Shown: positions 10,421 to 21,413 of the stretch, piece by piece
Position numbering within the stretch: position 1 is the first letter of the stretch
Layout of the letters: each line of letters opens with the position of its first letter
NCBI GenBank assembly: GCA_977006965.1
Contig: OZ345364.1
Span: forward strand, 496,001 to 560,000
DNA: 64,000 nt
DNA from: Phymatolithon calcareum
Lineage: Eukaryota; Rhodophyta; Florideophyceae; Hapalidiales
Direction of reading: 5' to 3'
Position numbers and translations under genes: made by a program
Notes under the pieces: model-generated
The model's input: only the letters and a program-made list of their open reading frames with translations
The model's database searches: none
What the model was told of the DNA's origin: nothing

Positions 10421-11865
10421 CACGTTGAATACCACCGTACGCCCGGGGCGGAGGCTCTCAAGGGAATGTTCGCGAAGTCGTGGAACCATATTCGGTTTCT
10501 TAATGGGAACACCCGACGAAATAACAAGGATGGTGGCATATCTTCTGAAACCCTCGTGGGTTACGTCAACAGGCGATGATACACGAACATGGTGCATTAT
10601 CGATCGAGGAGTACCGCAAGGGTCCCCACTGAGCCCGTGCCTGTACAATATCTTCATGGATACATTCGCGGAAGCGGTCTCCAAGGTCCCCAGCGACGTC
10701 TCTGAAAATCCAGCGCAACTGTTCGCTGACGATGTCCAGCTGCAATCAAAGGATGGAGAAGGAATGCAGAAGCTACTTGATATAGAGACTGCCTGGGCGC
10801 AGGAAAATGGTATGAGCTGGAACACAAAGCCAGGAAAGAGCGAGATCCTTAAATACAAGGGACTCAGGAAACACACCTTCCACATTGCGGGTCGAGTTCT
10901 TCATCAAGCTTGGAGGCTCTCGTATCTCGGTAAGCATGAACCACAAAGGCGTAACAGACGACATGGCGTTATCAAGAGTACGAAATGCAGTGGGGTGCAT
11001 ACACAAACTGCGGGATATTGGAGTCAATGTTCGAGGCTTTCAGCCTGTGATATGCATTAGAATCTTCAAGTCGCTTATTTTGCCAAAGTGGGAGTATGCA
11101 CTCCACGTCACGCCTCTGACAAAGCGATTACAATCAGCAATCGAATCTGCAGAAGGTTTATTCTTCAAGTATGTTTTTGGGACATATGCCCAGCACCGCC
11201 ATGGAAGAATGTGAGTTCTGTGCCGACTAGAACCACCTGCCATGAGGAGAAGACACCAAGCAGAAAGGTTCTCTGCGAGTCTAGTGAAACAGAAGAAGCG
11301 CCTCGACGAAGCAGATGAGTATTCTGGGAGAGATGAAGATATTAAGGAGGCAACCAAGGACATAGAGTGCCTCAAGAAATATGAAGATCTGCAGCAAGCT
11401 CTCGACAAAGCCAGGGAGGGCTCAGTCTCAAAAAAAGGGCGACGAAAAGAAAGCATTGAGTTATGGGCAGAGGAAGAAGAGGAAAGATCGCTCGAGATAC
11501 CTGATTCGAACAATCTACCGATGGTTCTCCGCGTAAGAGAAAGGTCTACACGGTTGAGATGCCTACGGCTGATATTCAATAGAGCACCTCTTTGGAGAAA
11601 ATCAGTACTTGGTGCATACTTTGGTGTCACAGCCGTGATTGAGCTGGTCGCGCTCCAACGCATTCTATCTTCATCCAAGATTAGTCCTGAAATTGAATAT
11701 GAATGTAAGCGACTCACTGGAGCACTTGTTGGGAGAGAAATACGAATCAAGGATATACTGAACAGTCAAACTACGTGAGCTTAGAAAATCGTGCGAAAGC
11801 GGCCCTGTTACTCTTCAAGAGAGGCCTTGGGAGCTTTTAAAATAAATCAACACATATCCCCTCTT
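10421..11865 (+). pseudogene. LINE-C: RT to 3' end, 5'-truncated
   Basis: Non-LTR retrotransposon copy missing endonuclease and RT fingers. The frame 10425-11060 shows motif B (GVPQGSPLSPCLYN) and the catalytic FADD box (near 10730). A frameshift near 10925 moves to 10885-11214, a stop ends that frame at 11212-11214, and the C-terminus continues in 11242-11778 with LRCLRLIFNRAPLW and the ending LNSQTT. The 3' UTR ends at about 11865 with TTTTAAAATAAATCAACAC. It is the same family as the copy at 14363-16165 and a sister family to LINE-D. Confidence 0.85.
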
Positions 11866-12405
11866 AATGGGAACAATTTGATGTAATTCCTTCAGAAAGT
11901 TTCCATCTATAAACCTGCGTGCAATGTATAGGGAGAAAAAACTAGGAAACAAGACGTAGAAGTTGCTGATCTTGTAGAGCATGCAAATTCGATGAGAGTT
12001 TGCGATTATGTGCGCTGCAGTGACATTATAGTGAGACCGTCTTTGCGATTAACGCTGACGAACAAGGTATTCAAAGCTGCAGAAGGACTCTCAGCGATTG
12101 CTTTCGTTTCCCCCACGTAACACACGAGCCTCTGAAAAGGCGAAAGAAAAGTTGAGTTTTTGACTGGAGAAGCGTAGCATAAATCTAGCAGGTGAGTGAA
12201 CATAGAGATGGAGTACTGCGTAGTAATTAAGTAAACGTGGCATGGCACACGTTCCAATGGGATAAACATTTAGACGGTCTGTTGCCCTCTAATTTCGAAC
12301 AACAAATGTTCTTGAATCTGAATTACGAGTTATGGGGAATTGAGGACATTAGCAGGCTCATGTAAAAGCCGTATTTTTTTGAATAATTCAGATATATTCT
12401 CCCTC
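11866..12405. other. No recognised feature
   Basis: About 540 bp between the LINE-C end and the left terminus of piggyBac-like PB2. Open frames are short and without recognisable motifs. Confidence 0.5.
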
Positions 12406-14362
12406 CTAGTGTCTATTTGACGAACCCCCTCAATTGAGGGGCGATTTGAAAGCTCGAAAAAATCCATAAAACAAATTCGAAACAGATCGCTCATGCCATA
12501 TTCGTAAAGCCTGGCTTATGTTCTGTTCGAGGAGTACCCACAATACTACCTTAAATTCGCTTCGTTCGGCGCTAGCAACGAAAATATGTTGGCCGCTCAG
12601 AAGTACCAGACCTGCCATTCCAGGAGAAAAACACCGCCCGCGCGCGGTCGGTACATCAGTACACACCAAGACAGCATCGGTAAACGGTCTCGCAGAGTGC
12701 TCCAGACTACGCGGAGCCTTTTCGAAGTCAAAAACGATGGGTGGTATGGTTCAGAATGTACTCGGGGAAAAAATCAATGGTCGCGCGAGCATGTCACATT
12801 GCGTGAAATGGGTCTTAATTCGTCATCCTTTGAAGAAGACTACGATTAAGACAGTCAGTATTGTCAACGTCAAGGCAAAGAACGCTAACGATGACATTCC
12901 AGACGCTGAGCAGCTTGAACCGAGCCAACACAGGCAAAAGCGCGGTATCGCCCAGGCCTGCTTACAGTTATCATCTTTGCCCATCTTCATCGCAAAACGC
13001 CTGTTTATCGTCTACAGTCGCGATCACATGCTCCTCAGAAGGGCACACACACTTCGAGACAACCTTCAGAAGCTCTAAACGCCCTCTTCCGAGCTCTCTC
13101 GCCGAAGTCTTACAGGGCCCTTGGGACCAATCATCGCACCGCGAACTTGATGCCATCACGCCCGAGCGCGAGCTGAATACTAGCGCTCATTGGGTGCCAA
13201 GGTACAACCGGAAAGTTCCATGTCCGTTCTAGGGACGATTTTCCTCTTAGTTTTAGAAACTTCGCACTCTAAACGGAGACTTCTTATCCGAGAACTGTGG
13301 TACTGGACTTCATTCGAAGTACGATTGCGTGGTGACGATGTGTCCCCAAGTTACCTGGGAAAACTTGCTGCTTGGACGTCCGTTAAGCTAAGAAGAAAGG
13401 GTCGAAAAGAGACTACACTGACAGAGCCTATTAGGTTTTTCGAAATACTCGTCCTCATGGCAAAAGCTGAGTTCGGCGCTGAGAGCGCTTTCTGGAAGTC
13501 TACCAGGCCGAAGAAATATTTCCCGGCCCTTCTTCTTTAAAAACTGGGATGACGTGGCCGAATACCTCCGATTGATTTCTTTAAGAGTGCAATCAAGTGA
13601 ATTAGGCGACATGTATTCTGTGCAGTACCGCTGGTCGCTCGGTCAAGATTCAGTCGATCCCATGAAGGACCACAGAAAGCACACTGTGTCAAAGAGATTT
13701 TGAAGGCGAGATGGCCCACGTAATGGCAGTTCTGTGCTGCCTTGTGGCCGCGTATGTCGGTATAAGGCGCATTGCATCTGCGGATTCATACTTGGTGAGT
13801 CCTGACTCTGCAGAGATTCAACAGTGCGCCTATAGTTCATAGGGGTCATCTAACTCTTCTGGCGATTTTCTAGGTTGCTAGCTGGCTGTTATTCTCTGGT
13901 GCCCATGCAGAGTGCCGGCAGCACATGACGCAGCGAAGGTTTTGTGAAGTGCCGGGCGAGAAGCTCATCGAGAGCATTTGACACGCGCATTACTTGTCGA
14001 TGTTCAGTCGCCCCAGAGCGTACATTTGCATTCGAGAGCAGTGTTGGACGCCACGCTACCCTAAGAAAAATAAAAGGATGACTGCAGAGGTCATGATGAC
14101 TACTTTTGTTGTGCAAAACAACTGCAGAGCTTGAAAATGCAAGACCTCGACCATTGTGTGCTCCCCATGTAATGCGCTTGATAGTGCCACAATATACATT
14201 AGCGACACTTCTACTGTTAGGAACTTCTTCACTATGCATGCTGAAGACCTCTATGAGCTTGGCGCTGTTGATGCGCTTGATAGCGAGAAGCTTTCATGTG
14301 CAAAAAATTAATTGAATCTTATTCCCTCAATTGAGGGAAAATTTCCGTCAAATAGACACTAG
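12406..14362 (+). pseudogene. piggyBac-like transposon PB2, both termini present
   Basis: About 1.96-kb decayed DNA transposon. Its termini are inverted copies of CTAGTGTCTATTTGACG, each followed by the palindrome CCCTCAATTGAGGG. The coding remnants run left to right. The N-terminal part (12518-13078) is followed by the start of the DDE domain at 13190-13540 (TEPIRFFEILVLM, SAFWKSTRPKKYFP). The decayed C-terminus near 14100-14300 is a Cys-containing tail (IVCSPC..., NFFTMHAEDL) in the place of the piggyBac cysteine-rich domain. Frames are broken many times. A clear 4-bp TTAA TSD is not seen. It is matched in inverted orientation by 62527-64000. Confidence 0.65.
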
Positions 14363-16165
14363 CATCACGTGAATAATCAATCCCAAGTTTTCCCAATGTC
14401 GAATTATATTATTCGGACGCCTTTTCTCAGGCGGTGAATAATAAATCCAGTATTTCCCTATCTATGGACGAGGTTGACTTGTACCACGAGCGGATGAAAT
14501 ACTTCCGCGAAAAGAAGTCCTCGGTCTCTCGCGTATTGGAAGGTTCAGAATTGAGATTTCTTGCGAATTTAAGCGGATTTGATACAGGCCGGCTATCATA
14601 CCGGTCCGGCCCGTTCACCTGTGCGTCACAGATAGGAACCAAGAGCTCAGTCAGGAATTTTTCCCCGCTACAGTGCAGGGTTTTTTTGAACTTGCAAGAG
14701 CTGTGATCCGGCCTCCCCATGGGAGAAGACTATCACCTTCTGGTAGTATGGTAGTACATGGATTCCGCCCTGAGTGGTGTGCCGCAACGCTCAAGGAAGC
14801 TGGGAGAGAAGACAGAAGAAGATGAAAGAAGGCAGCGAGATGACTAGCTACCGTGAGCGTCCTAAATGGTTTCCAACCCGGGGCATCCCTTTGAAGGACG
14901 GCGACTGAAGATTGGCTATGTAGCGATATAGATGTTAAGCTTCCCCAAGGTCTGCACATTGTGCAGCTTGGGCAGCTGTTGTGACATCAAGTACCACTCG
15001 TATCTGTTAAGTCTACTGGAGCCGTAAGGATGTGGAGTTGTTTACCAGCTCTGATAAATCCCGCAATAAAAGAAAGAAAGAAAGAATTGAGATTCTGTCT
15101 GATGAGATTTTCGTAGAAAGGGCTATTGCCTCCCTAAAAGCATCTGGACTTAGGCACAAACCGAACTACAATCTCTTCGATGACTCCGTATACCGCTCGC
15201 AAAGACTCATTGAAAAAGACCGGGCGCTGAAAAACGTATACGCAATCCAAAAGCGCATGAAAATTTTTCCCTGGAGCATCGGCCGATTTTCACACCGGCC
15301 AGTGGTATAGAATCAACCAGAAAAAGGCAGAGGACGAAATCAAGTTCTTTGAGGGCGCAGACCTTGCCATAAACAACGTCATGTCACTCCATGGAAAAGT
15401 TCCGGACCTACAAAAAGCACCATCAGAAACCAACAAAACGATTTCCGTCCCACAGAGCACGTCAGCTTGCAACTCAGGGCCCAGTTTAGCATAAACCACG
15501 AAGAGCTCCAGAGCACCCATCTACCACAACTTTCAAGCAATGTAAAACAGTGTGATGGGAAAAATGATGTGCAGGACAATGTCAGTGAGAACCCATGAGC
15601 GTCTCCAACGAAAATCACTACCAGCGGAGACGAGAACAGCCAACAAACCGTCGTAGAAGACGCCAAAGGAAATCCACCCACCAGCATCGCACAGGGAAGC
15701 TGAAGGAAATGAGGAACAGTGATCATAGGAAGCCGCATCGACTTATGTACTTTCAACATGGGAGGTTAGTTATGGGCAGAGGAAAAAGAGGGAAGATCGC
15801 TCGAGATACCTGATTCGAACAATCTACCGATGGTTCTCCGCGTAAGAGAAAGGTCTACACGGTTGCGATGCCTACGGCTGATATTCAATAGAGCACCTCT
15901 TTGGAGAAAATCAGTACTTGGTGCATACTTTGGTGTCACAGCCATGATTGAGCTGGTCGCGCTCCAACGCATTCTATCTTCATCCAAGATTAGTCCTGAA
16001 ATTGAATATGAATGTAAGCGACTCACTGGAGCACTTGTTGGGAGAGAAATACGAATCAAGGATATACTGAACAGTCAAACTACGTGAGCTTAGAAAATCG
16101 TGCGAAAGCGGCCCTGTTACTCTTCAAGAGAGGCCTTGGGAGCTTTTAAAATAAATCAACACATA
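14363..16165 (+). pseudogene. LINE-C, internally deleted, with ORF1
   Basis: A non-LTR element whose ends survive. ORF1 starts at ATG 14464 (MDEVDLYHERMKYF) and is split by a 524-bp insertion. It continues at 15095-15300 and, after a frame change, to 15510. A second frame ending near 15767 (RIDLCTFNMGG) looks like the beginning of the ORF2 endonuclease. It joins abruptly to the ORF2 C-terminus (15767-16087). The C-terminus and 3' UTR are about 98% identical by eye to 11457-11861. Almost all of endonuclease and RT is deleted. Confidence 0.75.
14559..15082 (+). mobile_element. E3 retroelement fragment inserted in LINE-C ORF1
   Basis: A 524-bp insertion ends in AATAAAAGAAAGAAAGAAAG. It is bounded by a 12-bp TSD, agaattgagatt, at 14547-14558 and 15083-15094. 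A second copy lies at about 46467-47100, so this is a repeated family (called E3 here). No RT motif is visible. It may be the 3' end of a LINE or a non-autonomous derivative. Confidence 0.8.
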
Positions 16166-16309
16166 TCCCCGTCGGAAACACCAGCCACAGTTGAAGCTTT
16201 CATGGAAAGTTATTACATACAGGTATTGGGGATGTGTGAGACATTCCAAAAAGAAGGCACTGCGATAAGGGTTAACTATGACCAAAATTGCGTTATACGA
16301 CAACAGGAA

Positions 16310-16371
16310 GGAAGGAAGGAAGGAAGTATAAGTTATTTATTTAAAAGTTACCAACGCATCTGCAGACGCTT
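16310..16371 (-). mobile_element. TTC-tail SINE fragment in the endonuclease
   Basis: GGAA repeats then TTATTTAAAAGTTACC and AACGCATCTGC, the 3' end of the SINE family. Near-identical flanks (tacgacaacaggaa at about 16296-16309 and tacgaaacaggaa at about 16372-16384) suggest a TSD with one indel. Confidence 0.6.
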
Positions 16372-16616
16372 TACGAAACAGGAATGAGGAGAGAGACCTA
16401 GTGGTGGAGTTGCACTCATCACGAGGCCAGGAAAACCCACAAAAGTCATCTTCAAGACAGCGACAAAAGTGTACGAAGCAGTGGTGGCGAATATCGCAAA
16501 CATAACCATGGCCGTTTTTTTAGTGCAATTTTTTAAAGCCGCACAGTTATACAAATATACGGGTAAGGCTTCCTCAGGTGCTTCCCTCACTAGGGTGTCT
16601 CTGCTCTAATGTCCGG

Positions 16617-17184
16617 TAAAAGCCTGATTATCAAGGCAAAGCCGAAGACCTGCGGTACGCAGAGAGAGATATTGTGTACCTGAGACAGCACGACCTCTTA
16701 GCTGAACAGGCTGATAGAGCTACACGCGGAATGGTCATCCCTAAGGAGGAGAGAAATCGCCTCTCTCAAGCATGGGAACAAGAAGAGGAAGGCCTAAAAC
16801 GAAGAATCCCCGTGGACGTGACAGAGCCCGCAATCCCGGTTATGCTACTGAAATCGCGAAAACATGGACAGCTGAGCGTGAAATGGTTCTTCGGACGCTT
16901 TCCCCCACGCGCACCCACGTTCTACGTAGAGGACTTTGGGGAGCTGGCGGAGAAGAGCCTGGACACACTGCAACAAAACCTCACGAGACCAAGACTAACC
17001 GCAACAGCTGAGGAGGAAGCGATGCAGGCAATGAACAAATTATTGGAGTTAGAGATTAAAATGACCGAGGAGATGAGTGTATGAGAAAACTTTATCGGAA
17101 AGGAAGCATAGCACTCGGGAAGCTGCTCTGGTGTCGGAACTACTGGCGTTGAGGGTTTCTAAAATAAAAAACGTACAATTTCCC
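16617..17184 (+). mobile_element. LINE C-terminus nested inside LINE-B
   Basis: The open frame 16674-17084 encodes the last about 130 residues of a LINE protein, with KHGQLSVKWFFGRFP in the middle and the end MTEEMSV. A short 3' UTR finishes in TCTAAAATAAAAAACG. TSDs ctctaatgtccgg (16604-16616) and ctctaatgtctgg (17185-17197) bound it. The same family made the insertion at 26069-26374. Confidence 0.8.
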
Positions 17185-17244
17185 CTCTAATGTCTGGAAT
17201 TCTATATCAGCCCCTACCATGTACTCCGTTTTTTTGATAGCTCT

Positions 17245-17840
17245 TCAGTCGCAAATCGATATAAGAAATGAGATGGCATTCGAGAAGACTTGAGAGAGGA
17301 AACAGGATGAATGCTGGTAATCATCGTAGTGAAATGCAGAAGCAGAAAGGAAGCCATTGACTCCGCAATACGAGCGCTTTCTTATAGTTTCACGAAACTG
17401 TATCCAAGCGATTCGAAAGGCGGGCATACGGTTTCTTACATGCATTTCTTTATTTCATCGAATTTACCACTTGCGCGCAAAATCCAATCTAAGGAATACC
17501 AATTGTAGGGTACAAAATTGGAGCACCACGCAAGCATAGGCAATGTTATGATTTCTTTTGCTCTTCGCAGAACACTATAAAAGCCGCCGAACTCATCCGT
17601 CGATGGAGTTCGGAAAGCACGTAAGAAAACCACCATCGAAGGTTGCTTCCAACGATACCGAGGGATAACGTCCTTGACCTTAGACCTCGACGAGGGCATA
17701 GCGGCTCCTAAGGTGCTCATCGCGAGTAACCACAGTCTTGTGTTCAAGATTGAACAGACTCCTAAGTTGCTCATTGCGAATACCCCAAGCCGGTCTCAAA
17801 ATTAAGCTCGAAACTGAAGTTTCACGACATCTTCATTGCA
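17245..17840. other. Unidentified insert within LINE-B
   Basis: This block is absent from the paralogous LINE-B 3' UTR in block B, where gctcttc is followed directly by the gcttcttctttcag stretch. Frames on both strands reach 112 codons (17436-17774, minus) without recognisable motifs. No clear TSD was found. Confidence 0.4.
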
Positions 17841-18337
17841 ATTTTCGAGATGTCGCTTCTTCTTTCAGTACAGGTCTTCTTCATTCTGCATACTCTCGAT
17901 GATGCTTTTGCTGAAGAGCAAAATTTCATCTAGTGCCTTCTCAGTTGCCGCACTGTCTTCTTCCTGAGTTCATAGGCTGAAATGACCATGGCCATTGTGT
18001 ACATTTCGCCTTTAGCCAAAGAAGAAGACTACGACACGTGTCTTGCTTAAAGCAAGTTGCTTTCCTCCACAAGTACTGCCATGGAAAAGCTGTCATCATG
18101 GGTAACCTGAACGCGAGACAGAGACTTTGGGATCATAAGGGAAACTGGAGGGGGACCAAGATTGTATCGTGGGCAACGAGGCACAACTGGCGAATAAGGA
18201 CTGCGAGCAGCACCACATTCGTGACAAATCAAGCGAGAAGCAATATCGATATATTTCTTACAAAGTCAGCAGAAGCAGAACTTCCGTATGTTCAGAACGG
18301 ATCATGGAATGGTAACACAGAGCACACACCGGTTCGA

Positions 18338-18501
18338 TTCCTGTAGAGGACTGAGATAGGATTACTTTGAATCCTGAGTTTTCCCGTCCGCGATTCTAGT
18401 GGGCGTTTCGTGAGCTGCACAAAGGTAGGTAGCATCAGAGGAAGCCTCGCCCATATCTTCGGAAGTCTGTGGGGCTTTTAAATAAACTTGAATAAAAAAC
18501 G
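18338..18501 (+). mobile_element. LINE-A 3' end inserted in LINE-D
   Basis: A 164-bp 5'-truncated LINE-A tail lies between the endonuclease and linker of LINE-D. The 11-bp TSD caccggttcga is at 18327-18337 and 18502-18512. Without it the flanking LINE-D coding sequence runs from TPVRF directly into the linker frame beginning at 18513. Confidence 0.85.
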
Positions 18502-20061
18502 CACCGGTTCGAATGCGATTCTTGAATCACAAAATTGTTGCACAGCGGAAGGAAAAGTTCATATCAAGAGCAGCATGGAAATGCCCAGAACGAGCAGCAC
18601 AAGCCAGTACGAAAATATCCTCGTGGACCCCAGTGATAATCCAAAAATTGCGCGCTTGTATCAATGAAGATGACCTCAATGCTTGGTACAAAATTCTACA
18701 AGTCAAGATCACAAAGCCCTGGACATCCGGCAAGCCCAGGCCGGGACGATACAAGCTGTTCTGGAACAGAGAGCTCGATCAATTAGTCAAGAAAAGAGCA
18801 CGGATTTACAAAAGGGTACAAAGGATAGGTCTCCGAGCAGACAAAGGTGAGCTGAAAAAGGTCAAAGCGCTGATCCAGAAAAAGGTACGGAAATCAAATG
18901 AGGACCAATCTGAAAAAATATATAGAAGGAATCCAGAAGATGGGCCCCACTTAGTCTGCAAATGTCGCGAGCAAGGTTATGAAGTCCAAGGAGCGACGAA
19001 CTGGTAAGAGCCGGGCCGTAGGAGTCCCATTGCACCCAAGCAAGTTTCTCGCGTACATCCCGAACGTGTGCAAAGCGAAGGATTAGAATGTGACTCTTGA
19101 AAGGTTTACCGTTAACAGAGCAATGAGGAGGCACCTTCTTTCTTTCTTTATTGCAGAGAACGTTAGTTTAACGTCCAAACTTACCCTCGAGCAAGTTCTC
19201 ATTGTTCAGAAATTTGAGTATCTCAGTGGGTCTCTCCCTGCACAGATATTCTACAGTTTTGTTGCGTACTCTTCGTACGAATCGTTGTCGAGATACAGTC
19301 CGACAAGAATAGTGTAGGATCAGGTGCTCCACTTTCACCTTAACGCCATATGCGCACATCTTAAACTCCGGGTCATAGAGTCGCGGTTTATCCTCACTGC
19401 GCCCACGATTAAAGCTTGCTACAATGTGGGGCAATTCACTATGAGCTGATTTAGTATCACTTCGGAACGTCTCTGTGAGATGTTAAGATCTTTCGGGACT
19501 GTAGGTAAGATAACTGGTTTGCTTCTGCAAGAGGGCTTGATAATGGATCGCGCTGCTTCCAATGTAAGGGGTATCGCTTGGTGCGACACCAGACTCGATT
19601 CCAAAATTCCCCTCCTCGCTAGTTCATGAGCGGCCTCGTTTTTCGGGACCCCGCCGTGGCTCGGTATCCAAACACACTCTATGTGAATCTCGTAGGACAT
19701 GACTTGTTCTTTAAGATTCCAAAGGTTCCGAACCATCTCACCGGAGGCACCTTCGAAGAGACTTGAACAGAGCGCCAAGAGGGAAAGCTGTGGGCCGAGA
19801 CGGCGTTGCTGTTGAGCTGTTACTCGCAAACGAGGAGGTCGGTTTCGAATTGATTCTGGTTCTGTGAGAGACATGCGGGCGACTGAGGTGCCTCGCACGA
19901 CAATGGCGTCAAGCAAAACTTATTCCCCTCTACAAGAAAGGTCCAGCACACATTGCGGCAAACTACGGGCTTATCACTGTACTGAGTCAGGTCACGAAGA
20001 TAATCGATTCCGCCCTAGATTCATACATAAGGGATCACTACCGGTTTAACGGAGCGCAACT
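18502..20061 (+). pseudogene. LINE-D linker and RT N-terminus, block B copy
   Basis: Paralogue of 257-1810. The linker is open at 18513-19007. The LINE-E insertion (19139-19742, minus) shares the TSD ggaggcaccttc at 19127-19138 and 19743-19754. The following RT fingers (about 19760-20060) are frameshifted and carry stops. LINE-E keeps the RNase H segment VWIPSHGGVPKNEAAHELA here, but its frame also breaks near 19430. Confidence 0.75.
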
Positions 20062-20840
20062 TTTTTATTGCAATTTGTTTAAAGCCCCGCAGTCATACGA
20101 ATATACGGGCAGGGCTTCCTCAGGTGCTGCCCTCGCTAGGGCGGCTCTACTCTTATGTCTGGCATTCAATCTGAGACCCGAGCATGTGTTCGGTTATTTT
20201 GATTGCTCTTCGTAGCAGTTTCGAGGCGTTGCTTCTTCTTTCAGTACAGAGAGGTGGGTTTTTGTGGTCCACTGAGTCGTGTCACACCAACAAGAAAAGA
20301 AAACCCCTTCAGGACAGAATCTAGCCAAAACCCCTTGGCCTTAGGAAAGTTGCCCCGAGCGTCAGCAGATGCGTTGGTAACTTTTAAATAAAAATCTACC
20401 TTTCTTCTTCTTCTTCTTTCAGTACAGGTCTTCTTCATGCTGCATACTCTCGATGATGCTTTTGCTGAAGAGCAAAAGGTCATCTAGTGCCTTCTCAGTT
20501 GCCGCTCTGTCGTCTTCCTTGAGTTCATAGGCTGACAAGTTGCGATCCAGGGTCTCTATGTGCTGTCTGACTTTGTTTCGAAATCTATCTGCCATCAGTA
20601 TGGTAGACACTTGGGGAAATCTTCCAAAGGCGTACTGAACCGCCAGTTGCCTGTGTTTCAGTTGTGGAAATTTGAGTATTGCAGGAAGTTCTCTTGTCTT
20701 GTCGTACGGAATTTTCCTCTTTCTCTTTGATTCAAGTCTCTCTCCTTCCTTTGTCAGGAATGCTGATCGGAGTTCTTCTGTAGACTGGTTCGCTATTATG
20801 TGCTTCATCGCTTCATCAAACGAATCGCTTCATCAAACGA
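20062..20840 (-). mobile_element. LINE-B C-terminus and 3' UTR inserted in RT
   Basis: A poly(T)-started minus-strand LINE 3' end. The frame 20419-20808 encodes 129 residues with RKRKIPYDKTRELPAIL, KHRQLAVQYAFGRFPQ, and the end MQHEEDLY, closely related to LINE-A (49871). TSD acggagcgcaact (20049-20061) and acggtgcgcaact (20841-20853). A short local duplication of tcgcttcatcaaacga lies at its 5' end. A SINE sits within its 3' UTR. Confidence 0.8.
20250..20410 (+). mobile_element. TTC-tail SINE with TSD
   Basis: A 5'-truncated SINE (from AGAGGTGGGTTTTTG to the TTC tail) is flanked by ttcttctttcagtacag at 20233-20249 and 20411-20427. The related LINE-B copy at 17856-17873 is the empty site. 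Confidence 0.85.
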
Positions 20841-20853
20841 ACGGTGCGCAACT

Positions 20854-20994
20854 GCGTTTTCGGAGAGAAAACAGAACCTATTTGGACATACTTCGCGCAA
20901 AGTATACTGTGCAAAATGGTCACCCATTCGTTGCAGTACTTGACTTGTCAACAGCGTATGACAGCGTCCCGAGGGATATCCTTCTCGAGCGACT
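20854..20994 (+). pseudogene. LINE-D RT fragment (motif A region)
   Basis: Continuation of the block B RT, matching 1814-1935. It includes the motif A stretch LDLSTAYDSVP. It is cut at its 3' side by two satellite-headed retroelements at 20995-22190. Confidence 0.7.
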
Positions 20995-21401
20995 CCGGAC
21001 CCGGGACGTCGGTAAACTCGCCCATCGCGCTCCGGCGCACGCAAGACTGGGGACGTCAGTAACCCCCCCGCGCGGATCGGCGGGCAGGCCGAGCGAGAGT
21101 AAGTCCTGAAGATCGGCGTGGCACGCGGACCCGGGACGTCGGTAAACTTGCTTCGGCGCGGGAAACGACCTCGACACGATACGATGCTCTGCGTGGCCAT
21201 TGAAGTGAAATGATTTTCCCCCTCGAGATCTCTCCGTTGAGATCAGAGGTAGGTTTTCTAATTTTGCTGACTATAGCCGTTTTTATGCGAAATGGAGCCT
21301 CTGGGCTCTGAGTTGAGTCCTCGTGGCTCATCAGAAGTGTTGCCCCAAGCGTCTGCAGATGCGTTGGTAACACTATAATAAAAATCTCCACTTCTTCTTC
21401 T
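20995..21401 (+). mobile_element. Satellite-headed TTC-tail element 1
   Basis: The head is one complete 130-bp GC-rich repeat (starts GACCCGGGACGTCGG at 20998) plus the beginning of a second (21128). The body follows from about 21160, ending TAATAAAAATCTCCAC and a TTC tail. It is bounded by tctcgagcgact at 20983-20994 and 21402-21413. The empty site is at 1924-1935 in block A. Confidence 0.8.
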
Positions 21402-21413
21402 TCTCGAGCGACT

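Larger units (their letters stand above)
16514..17981 (-). mobile_element. LINE-B 3' portion nested in LINE-D endonuclease
   Basis: A minus-strand non-LTR fragment begins with a poly(T) (GTTTTTTTAG) and the same 3' UTR as 20062-20400. Its last coding remnant is near 17850-17970. It is bounded by a 12-bp imperfect TSD: ataaccatggcc at 16502-16513 and atgaccatggcc at 17982-17993. It is itself interrupted by a plus-strand LINE at 16617-17184 and by unidentified sequence at about 17245-17840. Confidence 0.75.
16166..18337 (+). pseudogene. LINE-D endonuclease domain, split by nested insertions
   Basis: AP-endonuclease-type domain that nicks target DNA in non-LTR transposition. The first part (16390-16513) gives GGVALITRPGKPTKVIF and VVANIANITMA. 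It resumes at 17982 with IVYISPLAKEEDYD. After a frameshift near 18036 the second half follows: IMGNLNARQRLWD (the G-D/N-x-N-A-x-H-x-x-W motif), SNIDIFLT, and EHTPVRF (the S-D-H-x-P-V motif with E for D). A 1.47-kb nested insertion and a small SINE piece interrupt it. A LINE-A tail separates it from the linker at 18513. Confidence 0.8.

Noticed and set aside
16310-16330. GGAA microsatellite as a standalone repeat
   Set aside because: It is the altered tail of an inserted SINE, flanked by a near-TSD.
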